The notes under the pieces were generated by a model that was not told the DNA's origin, did not search any database, and saw only the letters and a list, made by a program, of their open reading frames with translations. A stretch of DNA of 12,437 nucleotides, from contig JANXLS010000181.1 of assembly GCA_025355035.1 (NCBI GenBank), forward strand, positions 1 to 12,437, given 5' to 3'. Shown here piece by piece: positions 6,899 through 12,437 of the stretch; the first letter of the stretch is position 1; each line of letters begins with the position of its first letter. Made by a program: the position numbers and the translations under genes. The DNA is from Planctomycetota bacterium. GTDB lineage: Bacteria > Planctomycetota > SZUA-567 > H5-PLA8.

Positions 6899-7918
6899 TC
6901 AAGCAGCGTCGCAGCCGATGCCAGGGCGATCGTTCAGAATTAACTTTGCTTTCCGGTCCAGTTTCACGCTCGTAAACGGATCGTCGGCGATCAACACATT
7001 TCCGTCGAGGTCCGCGTAATCAGCCAGTGGCGACAGTTGCGCTGCCGCACCAATCAGGACACTCGATTCGATCATGCACCCCAGCATGATCTTCAAACCG
7101 GACCCGCGCGCGATGTGGATCATCTTGAGCGCCTCGCGCAAGCCGCCACATTTGACAAGCTTGATGTTGATCCCATCCACGCAACCGGCCAGCGCCGGGA
7201 CGTCGGCGGGGACGAGGCTGGATTCGTCGGTCATCAGCGATACGCCGATCGAGTTCTTGATTTTCTTCAATGCTGCATTGTTCCCCGCAGGGATCGGTTG
7301 CTCCAGGAATTCGATGCCGAGCGCTTCGAGCGTCTTCGCTTTTTGAATCGTCTCTTTCACGGTCCAACCGCAATTCGCATCGACACGCAGCAGTTTCTTC
7401 GGAGTCAGTTTTCGGACTTCGCGCAGAATCTCCATATCGTTCGCGACGCCCAATTTGATCTTCAGCACCGGATATTTCTGCGCTTCAGCCACTTTCGCGA
7501 CAACTTTTTCCATCGAATCGATACCGATGGTGAACGACGTCTGCGGCGTTTTTTTCGGATCGAGCCCCAACCATTTCCACAGTGGCAGTTTCATCTTTTT
7601 TCCGAGCAGATCGTACAGTGCGATGTCCACCGCTGCAATGGCGCTCGGTTCGTTGGGAAAGCGCGCGCGCAAATCAGCGAGGATCGTTTCAAGTTCAAAC
7701 GGATCGCGCTTCGCGATGCGCTTGGCAATCGCATTCAGGGCGCGGATGCAGCTCTCCTGCGTCTGGTTGTAAAGTCTGATGGGCGACGCTTCGCCGCGTC
7801 CCACTAGGTCGCCATCGCGGATTTCCACGAGCACGTTTCGAGCGATGTGCTGAGTGGAACGCGACGTCGAGAAGGCGTGACGGAGAGTAAGATTCAGGGG
7901 GGATGCGGTGAGTTGCAT
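6899..7918 (-). CDS. Dipeptide epimerase (L-Ala-D/L-Glu epimerase-like) or DgcA-like N-acyl-Glu racemase
   Basis: The product is 339 residues, a full-length enolase-superfamily enzyme of the muconate-lactonising subgroup. Catalytic features are visible: the Lys-x-Lys pair K153/K155 (VLKIKLG), metal ligands D180 (RVDANCGW), E206 (FLEQP) and D231 (MTDESS), and the second-side lysine in NIKLVKCGG (K253). The DLDG sequence (D303, D305) matches the Asp-x-Asp motif that binds the substrate ammonium group in L-Ala-D/L-Glu epimerases, which favours a dipeptide substrate from peptidoglycan turnover. The upstream DUF1611/DgcN-like gene favours the alternative, racemisation of N-acetyl-D-glutamate as by DgcA. 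ATG 7918 has a good ribosome-binding site. The gene is separated from its upstream partner by 340 bp of palindromic repeats, and its stop abuts that of the convergent cytochrome gene. Confidence 0.88.
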   Translation of the reverse strand: MQLTASPLNLTLRHAFSTSRSTQHIARNVLVEIRDGDLVGRGEASPIRLYNQTQESCIRALNAIAKRIAKRDPFELETILADLRARFPNEPSAIAAVDIALYDLLGKKMKLPLWKWLGLDPKKTPQTSFTIGIDSMEKVVAKVAEAQKYPVLKIKLGVANDMEILREVRKLTPKKLLRVDANCGWTVKETIQKAKTLEALGIEFLEQPIPAGNNAALKKIKNSIGVSLMTDESSLVPADVPALAGCVDGINIKLVKCGGLREALKMIHIARGSGLKIMLGCMIESSVLIGAAAQLSPLADYADLDGNVLIADDPFTSVKLDRKAKLILNDRPGIGCDAA

Positions 7919-7923
7919 GGTGA

Positions 7924-7928
7924 TCCTC
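7924..7928 (-). promoter_or_regulatory. Shine-Dalgarno for the epimerase gene
   Basis: GAGGA on the minus strand lies 5 nt before ATG 7918. It is one of the few clear ribosome-binding sites here and fixes the start codon. It lies 12 bp outside the structured repeat. Confidence 0.6.
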
Positions 7929-7940
7929 GGTTCAATGTTC

Positions 7941-8107
7941 TAAGGGCCTGTAAAATAATAAACTGAAGAAGTCCGCCGCGTATTTCGGCTTGGGTCGAGG
8001 CGGACGCGAAGAAAGATATACGAGTGTATCTCTGACTGAGCGTTCGACGAAGAGCCAGGCCGAAAGACGCAAGCAATTCTTCAGTTTATTATTTTACAGG
8101 CCCTAAG
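7941..8107 (+). repeat. Structured palindromic repeat, copy B (159 bp between TAAG flanks)
   Basis: Flanked by TAAG at 7941-7944 and 8104-8107. The outer arms 7943-7970 and 8077-8104 are perfectly complementary over 28 bp. An internal stem pairs 7978-7996 with 8052-8070, 16 of 19 Watson-Crick plus one G-T pair. A small hairpin at 8015-8032 has the arms ATAC/GTAT and loop GAGT. GTCCGCC (7971-7977) can also pair with GGCGGAC (7999-8005). The inner core CGAAGAAAGATATACGAG (8007-8024) and CTCTGACTGAG (8030-8040) matches copy A. The copy is in the same orientation as copy A, and therefore antisense to the operon it sits in. No coding sequence belongs to it. Confidence 0.82.
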
Positions 8108-8246
8108 GGTGGCCCATTCCCAACGGGATGGGTGCCGCAGGCACAAGAAATCCCTCCCGAGACTCACGCATTGGGTTTAGGCGTGAGTCTTGGGAGGGAT
8201 TTCTTATTCGCTTCGCTCACCCGCCTTTTCGACGCGGGCCACCCTT
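8105..8246. repeat. Second palindromic element, multi-hairpin, unrelated to copies A and B
   Basis: The terminal arms AAGGGTGGCCC (8105-8115) and GGGCCACCCTT (8236-8246) are exact reverse complements. Inside are a bulged hairpin at 8113-8132 (CCCAT-T-CCC with GGG-ATGGG), a 5-bp hairpin GTGCC/GGCAC (8132-8144), a 25-bp stem at 8145-8205, and CCCGC/GCGGG (8220-8238). From memory, GGGTGGCCC...GGGCCACCC elements recur in PVC genomes, but I cannot confirm copy number here. It may work as a bidirectional transcription barrier between the DUF1611 and epimerase genes. Confidence 0.75.
8145..8205. other. 25-bp hairpin at the centre of the second palindrome
   Basis: The arms 8145-8169 and 8181-8205 pair at 24 of 25 positions, with the remaining position a G-T wobble, around an 11-nt loop. 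The ends AAGAAATCCCTCCC and GGGAGGGATTTCTT give a U-rich 3' side on either strand, so it could end transcription in both directions. Confidence 0.6.
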
Positions 8247-8258
8247 TGAGAAGTAAAA

Positions 8259-9317
8259 TTATTTTTTAATCGCGAGCGCCGCTTCCACCGCGACCGCCAA
8301 TTTCGACGATCCCTGTCGTATCGGATCGCAGGCCGGCAGGCCCGTTTCGCGCTCAATTGCTCTGATGACGTTATCGGCTTCCGCCGCGTCGAGGTCCACT
8401 GTATTCAGCGCGATGGCCGCTACTTTCGCGGGATGAATCGGAGCCATGAGCGCTTCGCACAGAGCGATTCCCTGCGCGATCGGCGGGAGCGGGAAGTTGC
8501 CGTAGTGCCAGACTTCTTTGCGCGACGGCTGATGAACAAAGACCATCGTGTGCGGCATCGCGCCATGCAGCAGACCGACCGTCACGCCGCTGTACGCCGG
8601 ATGGTAAACGCTGCCCTGGCCTTCGACGATGACAATCTCGCGGTCGCGACGTTCGTAACACAACCGCTCGGCCGCGCCGTTGACATAATCGCTGATCACG
8701 TGATCGACCGCTATGCCGCTGCCTTGGATCAGGATGCCAGTCTGCCCCGTTGCCGCCCAATCGCAGTCCCATCCTCGCGCACAAAGCGCTTTGGAAAGTT
8801 CGAGCGCCGTCAGCATTTTTCCAACGCTGCAATCCGAACCGACAATCGACACGCGGCGCTGTTTCAATCCGCGCAACAGATCCTGCGCGACACCCAAATC
8901 CGGCGGTGCCGTGCGAACGTCGCGAATCTGCACCCGATGCGTTTTCGCAGCAGCGGCGAATTCCCGATCGTCGCCCAAAATATGATGCAACCCGCTGACT
9001 ACATCCAGCCCCGCGCGAATCGACGCGAGCACAATCGCGCGCCACGCGTCGGGCAATCGCCCGCCGACTGGAGCGATGCCGATCACGAGTTGCGTCGGCG
9101 CAAACTCGAGTCCTTCTTCAACGGACGATACGATGGGAACATTCGCGCCAACGGAGAGAAATGATTCGAGCGGATGGCCGCTCTTCGCCGCCACGGAATC
9201 AAGAACACAAACGACTTCATCCGGACAATAGCGCACAAGACACGTGGCCGTCTTCGCTGTGAAGACACCGAGTTGGCCTTCAGTGAGGATCATCATTCTG
9301 CGTCTGGCGGCGGTCAT
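8259..9317 (-). CDS. DUF1611 family protein, DgcN-like (putative D-glutamate N-acetyltransferase)
   Basis: The product is 352 residues, normal for DUF1611. An N-terminal Rossmann-like half (to about 150) precedes a P-loop NTPase-like half with GSDCSVGKM (160-168), AATGQTG (188-194), SDYVNGAAE (209-217) and the family block VEGQGSVYHPAYSGV (231-245). In marine Proteobacteria and halophilic archaea a DUF1611 member, DgcN, N-acetylates D-glutamate, and its partner DgcA, an enolase-superfamily racemase, converts the product to N-acetyl-L-glutamate. Here the next gene in the same direction is such an enolase-superfamily enzyme, so the pair may run this route or a variant that handles D-Glu from peptidoglycan. 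The start ATG 9317 lies 21 bp after the ugd stop, suggesting co-transcription with ugd; M8 or M9 are alternative starts. The family assignment is firm, the reaction is inferred. Confidence 0.85.
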   Translation of the reverse strand: MTAARRRMMILTEGQLGVFTAKTATCLVRYCPDEVVCVLDSVAAKSGHPLESFLSVGANVPIVSSVEEGLEFAPTQLVIGIAPVGGRLPDAWRAIVLASIRAGLDVVSGLHHILGDDREFAAAAKTHRVQIRDVRTAPPDLGVAQDLLRGLKQRRVSIVGSDCSVGKMLTALELSKALCARGWDCDWAATGQTGILIQGSGIAVDHVISDYVNGAAERLCYERRDREIVIVEGQGSVYHPAYSGVTVGLLHGAMPHTMVFVHQPSRKEVWHYGNFPLPPIAQGIALCEALMAPIHPAKVAAIALNTVDLDAAEADNVIRAIERETGLPACDPIRQGSSKLAVAVEAALAIKK

Positions 9318-9338
9318 AGAATAGGTCCAATTTCGACA

Positions 9339-10640
9339 CTACGGTTTCCCAATCCCGTAATACGCAAATCCCTGTTCGCGCAGATAGGACGGTTTGTAAA
9401 TGTTGCGACCGTCGAAGACGGCATGCGCGCGCATCGCAGTTTTCACGCGGGACCAATCGGGTGAGCGGAATTCGTTCCATTCGGTGCAGAGCAACAGCGC
9501 GTCCGCTCCTGCAACGGCGTCGTAAGCGTTCGCAGCGAAGTGGATTTTGCCTTCGTGCGATTTCCGGACGTTGTTCATGCCTTCGGGATCGAACGCCCGG
9601 ATCGTGGCTTTTTCAGCGAGCAATCGATCAATCAACACCAGCGCCGGTGCTTCACGAATGTCGTCGGTTCGCGGTTTGAACGCCAGGCCCCAGACGGCGA
9701 TGGTTTTGCCTTGCAGCGATCCACTGAAGTGTTGCAGAATGCGCGGCATCAAAATCGATTTCTGGATTTCGTTCGCCGCTTCCGCAGCGTTGACGATCGA
9801 CATGCCCACGCCGAACTGTTTGCCCGACGAAACCAGCGCGCGCGTGTCTTTCGGAAAACAGGAGCCGCCATAACCAATTCCCGGGAAGAGGAACGATGCG
9901 CCGATGCGCGCGTCTTTGCTCATGCCTTGACGAACGAGTTCGACATCCGCTCCTGTCTTTTCGCACAGTCGCGCGATCTCATTCATGAACGAAATCTTTG
10001 TCGCGAGGAAACCGTTTGCGGCATACTTGGTCAGCTCCGCCGATGCCGGGTCCATGCGCAGAATCGGCGCGCCAGTCCGAACAAACGGTTCGTACAACAT
10101 GCTCAGCGTATTCCACGCATGATCATCGGTGACCCCCAACACGACGCGATCGGGACGCAGGAAATCTTCGACGGCGGTACCTTCTTTGAGGAACTCCGGA
10201 TTCGATGCAACGCTGAACGCGCCTGCGTAATGTTTACGGATTTCAGCTTCAACCAGCGAACTTGTGCCGATGGGAACCGTGCTCTTCGAAACAATGACAG
10301 CCTGTTTTTTCAAACGCTTGGCGATCTCGCACGCGGCACTGAGAACATAGCGCGTATCCGCCGAACCATCTTCGCTGGGCGGTGTCGGCAGGCACAGAAA
10401 AATGGCGTCTGCGTTGGGAATGGCATCATCGTAGCTCGTTGTGAAATGCAGCCGGCCTTCGCGTATGCCGCGCGCGAAGAGGTCGTTCAAGCCGGGCTCG
10501 AAGATCGGCACTTCGCCTTTGGCCAAACGCGCGACCTTCGCCGTGTCGATGTCCAAGCCCGTAACATCGTTCCCCGATTCGGCGAAACACGTTCCAGCGA
10601 CAAGCCCGACATATCCCGTCCCGACAATTGTGATGCGCAT
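9339..10640 (-). CDS. ugd: UDP-glucose 6-dehydrogenase
   Basis: The product is 433 residues, full length for the UDP-glucose/GDP-mannose dehydrogenase family. It oxidises UDP-glucose to UDP-glucuronate with two NAD+, supplying uronic acids and pentoses for surface polysaccharides. The N-terminal NAD-binding motif is GTGYVGLVAG (7-16), followed by SKSTVPIGT (118-126), SNPEFLKEG (146-154), ELTKYAANGFLATKISF (202-218) and the active-site segment GIGYGGSCFPKDT (254-266) with the catalytic nucleophile C261. The C-terminal substrate-binding domain carries WGLAFKPRTDDIREAP (317-332). GDP-mannose dehydrogenase is the main alternative, but the C261 region and ending fit Ugd better. No strong ribosome-binding site precedes ATG 10640. 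It follows carB after 76 bp with no terminator seen, and precedes the DUF1611 gene by 21 bp. Confidence 0.92.
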   Translation of the reverse strand: MRITIVGTGYVGLVAGTCFAESGNDVTGLDIDTAKVARLAKGEVPIFEPGLNDLFARGIREGRLHFTTSYDDAIPNADAIFLCLPTPPSEDGSADTRYVLSAACEIAKRLKKQAVIVSKSTVPIGTSSLVEAEIRKHYAGAFSVASNPEFLKEGTAVEDFLRPDRVVLGVTDDHAWNTLSMLYEPFVRTGAPILRMDPASAELTKYAANGFLATKISFMNEIARLCEKTGADVELVRQGMSKDARIGASFLFPGIGYGGSCFPKDTRALVSSGKQFGVGMSIVNAAEAANEIQKSILMPRILQHFSGSLQGKTIAVWGLAFKPRTDDIREAPALVLIDRLLAEKATIRAFDPEGMNNVRKSHEGKIHFAANAYDAVAGADALLLCTEWNEFRSPDWSRVKTAMRAHAVFDGRNIYKPSYLREQGFAYYGIGKP

Positions 10641-10716
10641 GGAAATAGACTCGTTTCAATTTTGGTGCAACAGCGGTCGCATGGATCAATGCGCCCCCTC
10701 TTGTTTGTTGTTGAGG

Positions 10717-12437
10717 TTACTTTATCTTGGCACAATAAACCTGAAGTGCCTGAACCCCATACCCGTTCTTCATGCTTTCGATGCCCGTCGCGGCCGCTTG
10801 TGCGCCGGCAATAGTCGTGATGCAGGGAATGTTGTGCGCAACCATCGCGGTCCGGATCTTCGCTTCGTCCGTATGATGGCCCTTTCCCGTTGGCGTGTTA
10901 ATGACGAGCGTGATGTCGCCGTTCTTGACCAAATCGAGCATGTTCGGCCGGCCTTCGCTGATCTTCTTCACGCGTTCGGACGGGATGCCGTGGCGCGCGA
11001 ATGTTTTATGGGTTCCGTCCGTCGTTACCAAGGTGAAGCCCAGCTGAACGAGTTGCTTGGCCAGCTGCACCGCGTCGCGCTTGTCGGAGTCACATACCGA
11101 GATGAAGATTTTGCCTTTCAGCGGCAGCGTTTGTCCAGCGGCCATCTGCGCTTTGGCGAACGCCCGGCCGAAGTCTGTGTCGATACCCATCACTTCGCCC
11201 GTCGAGCGCATTTCAGGCCCCAAGATCGTGTCGTTGCCAAGAAATTTGTTGAAGGGGAAGACCGATTCTTTCACGCTGATGTGTTCGGGAATCGGCGCGT
11301 AGGTCACGCCCTGCTCCTTTAACGAAACACCAGCCATGCACTTCGCCGCGATTTTCGCCCACGGCATGCCCGTCGCTTTGCTGACGAACGGCACCGTGCG
11401 ACTCGCGCGCGGATTGACTTCAAGGATGTAGACCGCGCTGCCTTTGACGGCGTATTGAACGTTCATCAAGCCGCAGACTTTCAGATCGACGGCGAGCTTT
11501 TTCGTGATCGAATTGATCTGCGCAATCTGGCTGTCCGACAAACTGTGCGGCGGCAGCGCCATGGCGGCGTCACCGGAGTGCGTTCCGGCTTCTTCGATGT
11601 GTTCGAGCACGCCGGCGATCAGCACGTCTTTGCCGTCGCTGACCGCGTCCACGTCGACTTCGATCGCGTCTTCCAGGAACTTGTCGATCAACACCGGCGC
11701 TTCCGGCGCGGCTTCGAACGCGGCTTCGATGTAGCCGTCGAGCTTCGAGGGGTCGTGGCACTTCTCCATCGCGCGGCCACCCAGAACATAGCTCGGACGG
11801 ACCAGCACAGGGAAGCCGATCTTCGCGGCCACGGCGCGCGCTTCCACAACAGTCGTGGCCGTGCCGCCGGGCGGTTGCATGAGATTCAAGCGTTCGACGA
11901 GCGCGTTGAAAAGCTTGCGGTCTTCCGCCGCTTCGATCGACGCAACGGACGTTCCGATGATGTTCACGCCTGCCTCGTACAGTCGGCGCGCGAGATTCAG
12001 CGGGGTCTGACCGCCGTATTGAACGATCACGCCGAACGGTTTGACGAGATCGTGGATGTTCATGACATCTTCGAACGTCAACGGCTCGAAAAAAAGAATG
12101 TCGGACGTGTCGTAATCGGTCGAAACTGTTTCGGGATTCGAATTGACCATGATCGATTCCACACCGATTTCTTTCATGGCAAACGCAGCATGACAACAAC
12201 AGTAATCGAATTCGATGCCCTGCCCGATGCGGTTGGGCCCGCCGCCGAGGATCATGATTTTTTTCTTATCGCTGAGGCGCGGCTTGCATTCGTCTTCACC
12301 GTCGTACGACGAATAATAGTAGGGCGTGTACGCTTCAAATTCAGCGGCGCACGTGTCGACCAACTTGAATCCGGCAACGACACCCTTCTCTTTGCGATAG
12401 CTGCGGACGGCCAGTTCGTTCGTATTCCACAGCGTCG
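10717..12437 (-). CDS. carB: Carbamoyl-phosphate synthase large subunit, C-terminal half
   Basis: The frame is open to the window edge; about 572 residues are present of roughly 1070, so the first ATP-grasp half lies outside. CarB makes carbamoyl phosphate from bicarbonate, ammonia delivered by CarA, and two ATP, for pyrimidine and arginine synthesis. The visible part starts at the end of the oligomerisation domain (VDTCAAEFEAYTPYYYSSY), continues through the second-half signature LGGGPNRIGQGIEFDYC, SNPETVSTDYDTSD and YGGQTPLNLA, then the carbamoyl-phosphate ATP-grasp domain (VLVRPSYVLGGRAM; LEVNPRASRTVPFVSKATG). It ends with the MGS-like allosteric domain (KIFISVCDSDKRDA; TDGTHKTFARHGI; NTPTGKGHHTDEAKIR). 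The stop is TAA at 10719-10717. All expected segments of this half are intact. The 76-bp gap before ugd holds no convincing terminator or promoter. Confidence 0.97.
   Translation of the reverse strand, partial: TLWNTNELAVRSYRKEKGVVAGFKLVDTCAAEFEAYTPYYYSSYDGEDECKPRLSDKKKIMILGGGPNRIGQGIEFDYCCCHAAFAMKEIGVESIMVNSNPETVSTDYDTSDILFFEPLTFEDVMNIHDLVKPFGVIVQYGGQTPLNLARRLYEAGVNIIGTSVASIEAAEDRKLFNALVERLNLMQPPGGTATTVVEARAVAAKIGFPVLVRPSYVLGGRAMEKCHDPSKLDGYIEAAFEAAPEAPVLIDKFLEDAIEVDVDAVSDGKDVLIAGVLEHIEEAGTHSGDAAMALPPHSLSDSQIAQINSITKKLAVDLKVCGLMNVQYAVKGSAVYILEVNPRASRTVPFVSKATGMPWAKIAAKCMAGVSLKEQGVTYAPIPEHISVKESVFPFNKFLGNDTILGPEMRSTGEVMGIDTDFGRAFAKAQMAAGQTLPLKGKIFISVCDSDKRDAVQLAKQLVQLGFTLVTTDGTHKTFARHGIPSERVKKISEGRPNMLDLVKNGDITLVINTPTGKGHHTDEAKIRTAMVAHNIPCITTIAGAQAAATGIESMKNGYGVQALQVYCAKIK

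Noticed and set aside
7037..7807. Plus-strand open frame of 256 codons opposite the epimerase
   Set aside because: It lies wholly within the antisense of a gene with intact catalytic motifs; its Arg/His/Phe-rich composition is typical of a shadow frame.
7941..8107. Group II intron, IStron or omega-RNA (HEARO/TnpB-type) remnant
   Set aside because: At about 160 bp it is too short, and I see no domain V-like hairpin, no reverse transcriptase and no IscB/IsrB/TnpB gene nearby. A distant relation cannot be excluded by eye.
8433..9164. Plus-strand open frame of 243 codons opposite the DUF1611 gene
   Set aside because: The opposite strand carries a full-length DUF1611 protein with its P-loop motif; this frame has no supporting feature.
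10641..10716. Promoter for ugd (TTGCAC with CTATTT)
   Set aside because: The -10-like box would abut the ATG and the spacing and match are poor; it was not counted as a feature.
9540..10814. Long plus-strand open frame (424 codons) opposite ugd
   Set aside because: It is a shadow of the well-supported ugd gene: the composition is Arg-rich and unlike a real protein, with no recognisable domain.
1..12437. tRNA or rRNA genes
   Set aside because: No cloverleaf with a T-loop-like GGTTCAA in proper context was found; the GGTTCAA repeats at 758-774 have no matching acceptor or anticodon arms.

Overview
The window looks like a chromosomal piece of a PVC-group bacterium, most likely Verrucomicrobiota. 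The main reasons are a roughly 1000-residue secreted protein with the PVC-typical order of dehydrogenase-like propeller, HEAT-like repeats and C-terminal haem-binding module, a secreted PQQ-like propeller protein, a GH88 hydrolase, and complex palindromic intergenic repeats. The assignment rests on gene types and protein style only; there is no rRNA or other phylogenetic marker to settle it.

Left part, plus strand (1-6898). It opens with the 3' two-thirds of a GH88 unsaturated glucuronyl hydrolase, followed by terminator-like hairpins and a near-consensus sigma70 promoter driving a small unknown protein (about 97 aa). Its stop codon runs directly into a 158-bp structured repeat (copy A). Next come a secreted PQQ-like beta-propeller protein with a Lys/Pro/Glu-rich tail, a hairpin, a PhyH-family Fe(II)/2-oxoglutarate dioxygenase, and the large propeller/HEAT/cytochrome c protein.

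Right part, minus strand (12437-6899), in transcription order: the C-terminal half of carB, ugd (UDP-glucose 6-dehydrogenase), a DUF1611/DgcN-like protein 21 bp downstream of ugd, then a 340-bp gap packed with two palindromic repeats, then a dipeptide epimerase/DgcA-like enolase-superfamily enzyme. The DUF1611 protein and the epimerase plausibly act together on D-glutamate or D-Glu-containing peptides from cell-wall turnover. The epimerase gene and the large cytochrome gene converge with abutting stop codons.

The most interesting signal is the repeat pair at 1226-1391 and 7941-8107. The copies have nearly equal length (158 and 159 bp between TAAG flanks), share a conserved inner core, and have terminal and internal stem arms whose sequences differ between copies while base pairing is kept. 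That pattern suggests selection on a folded RNA or single-stranded DNA rather than on sequence. I do not recognise it as a known family. A second, different multi-hairpin palindrome (8105-8246) abuts copy B.
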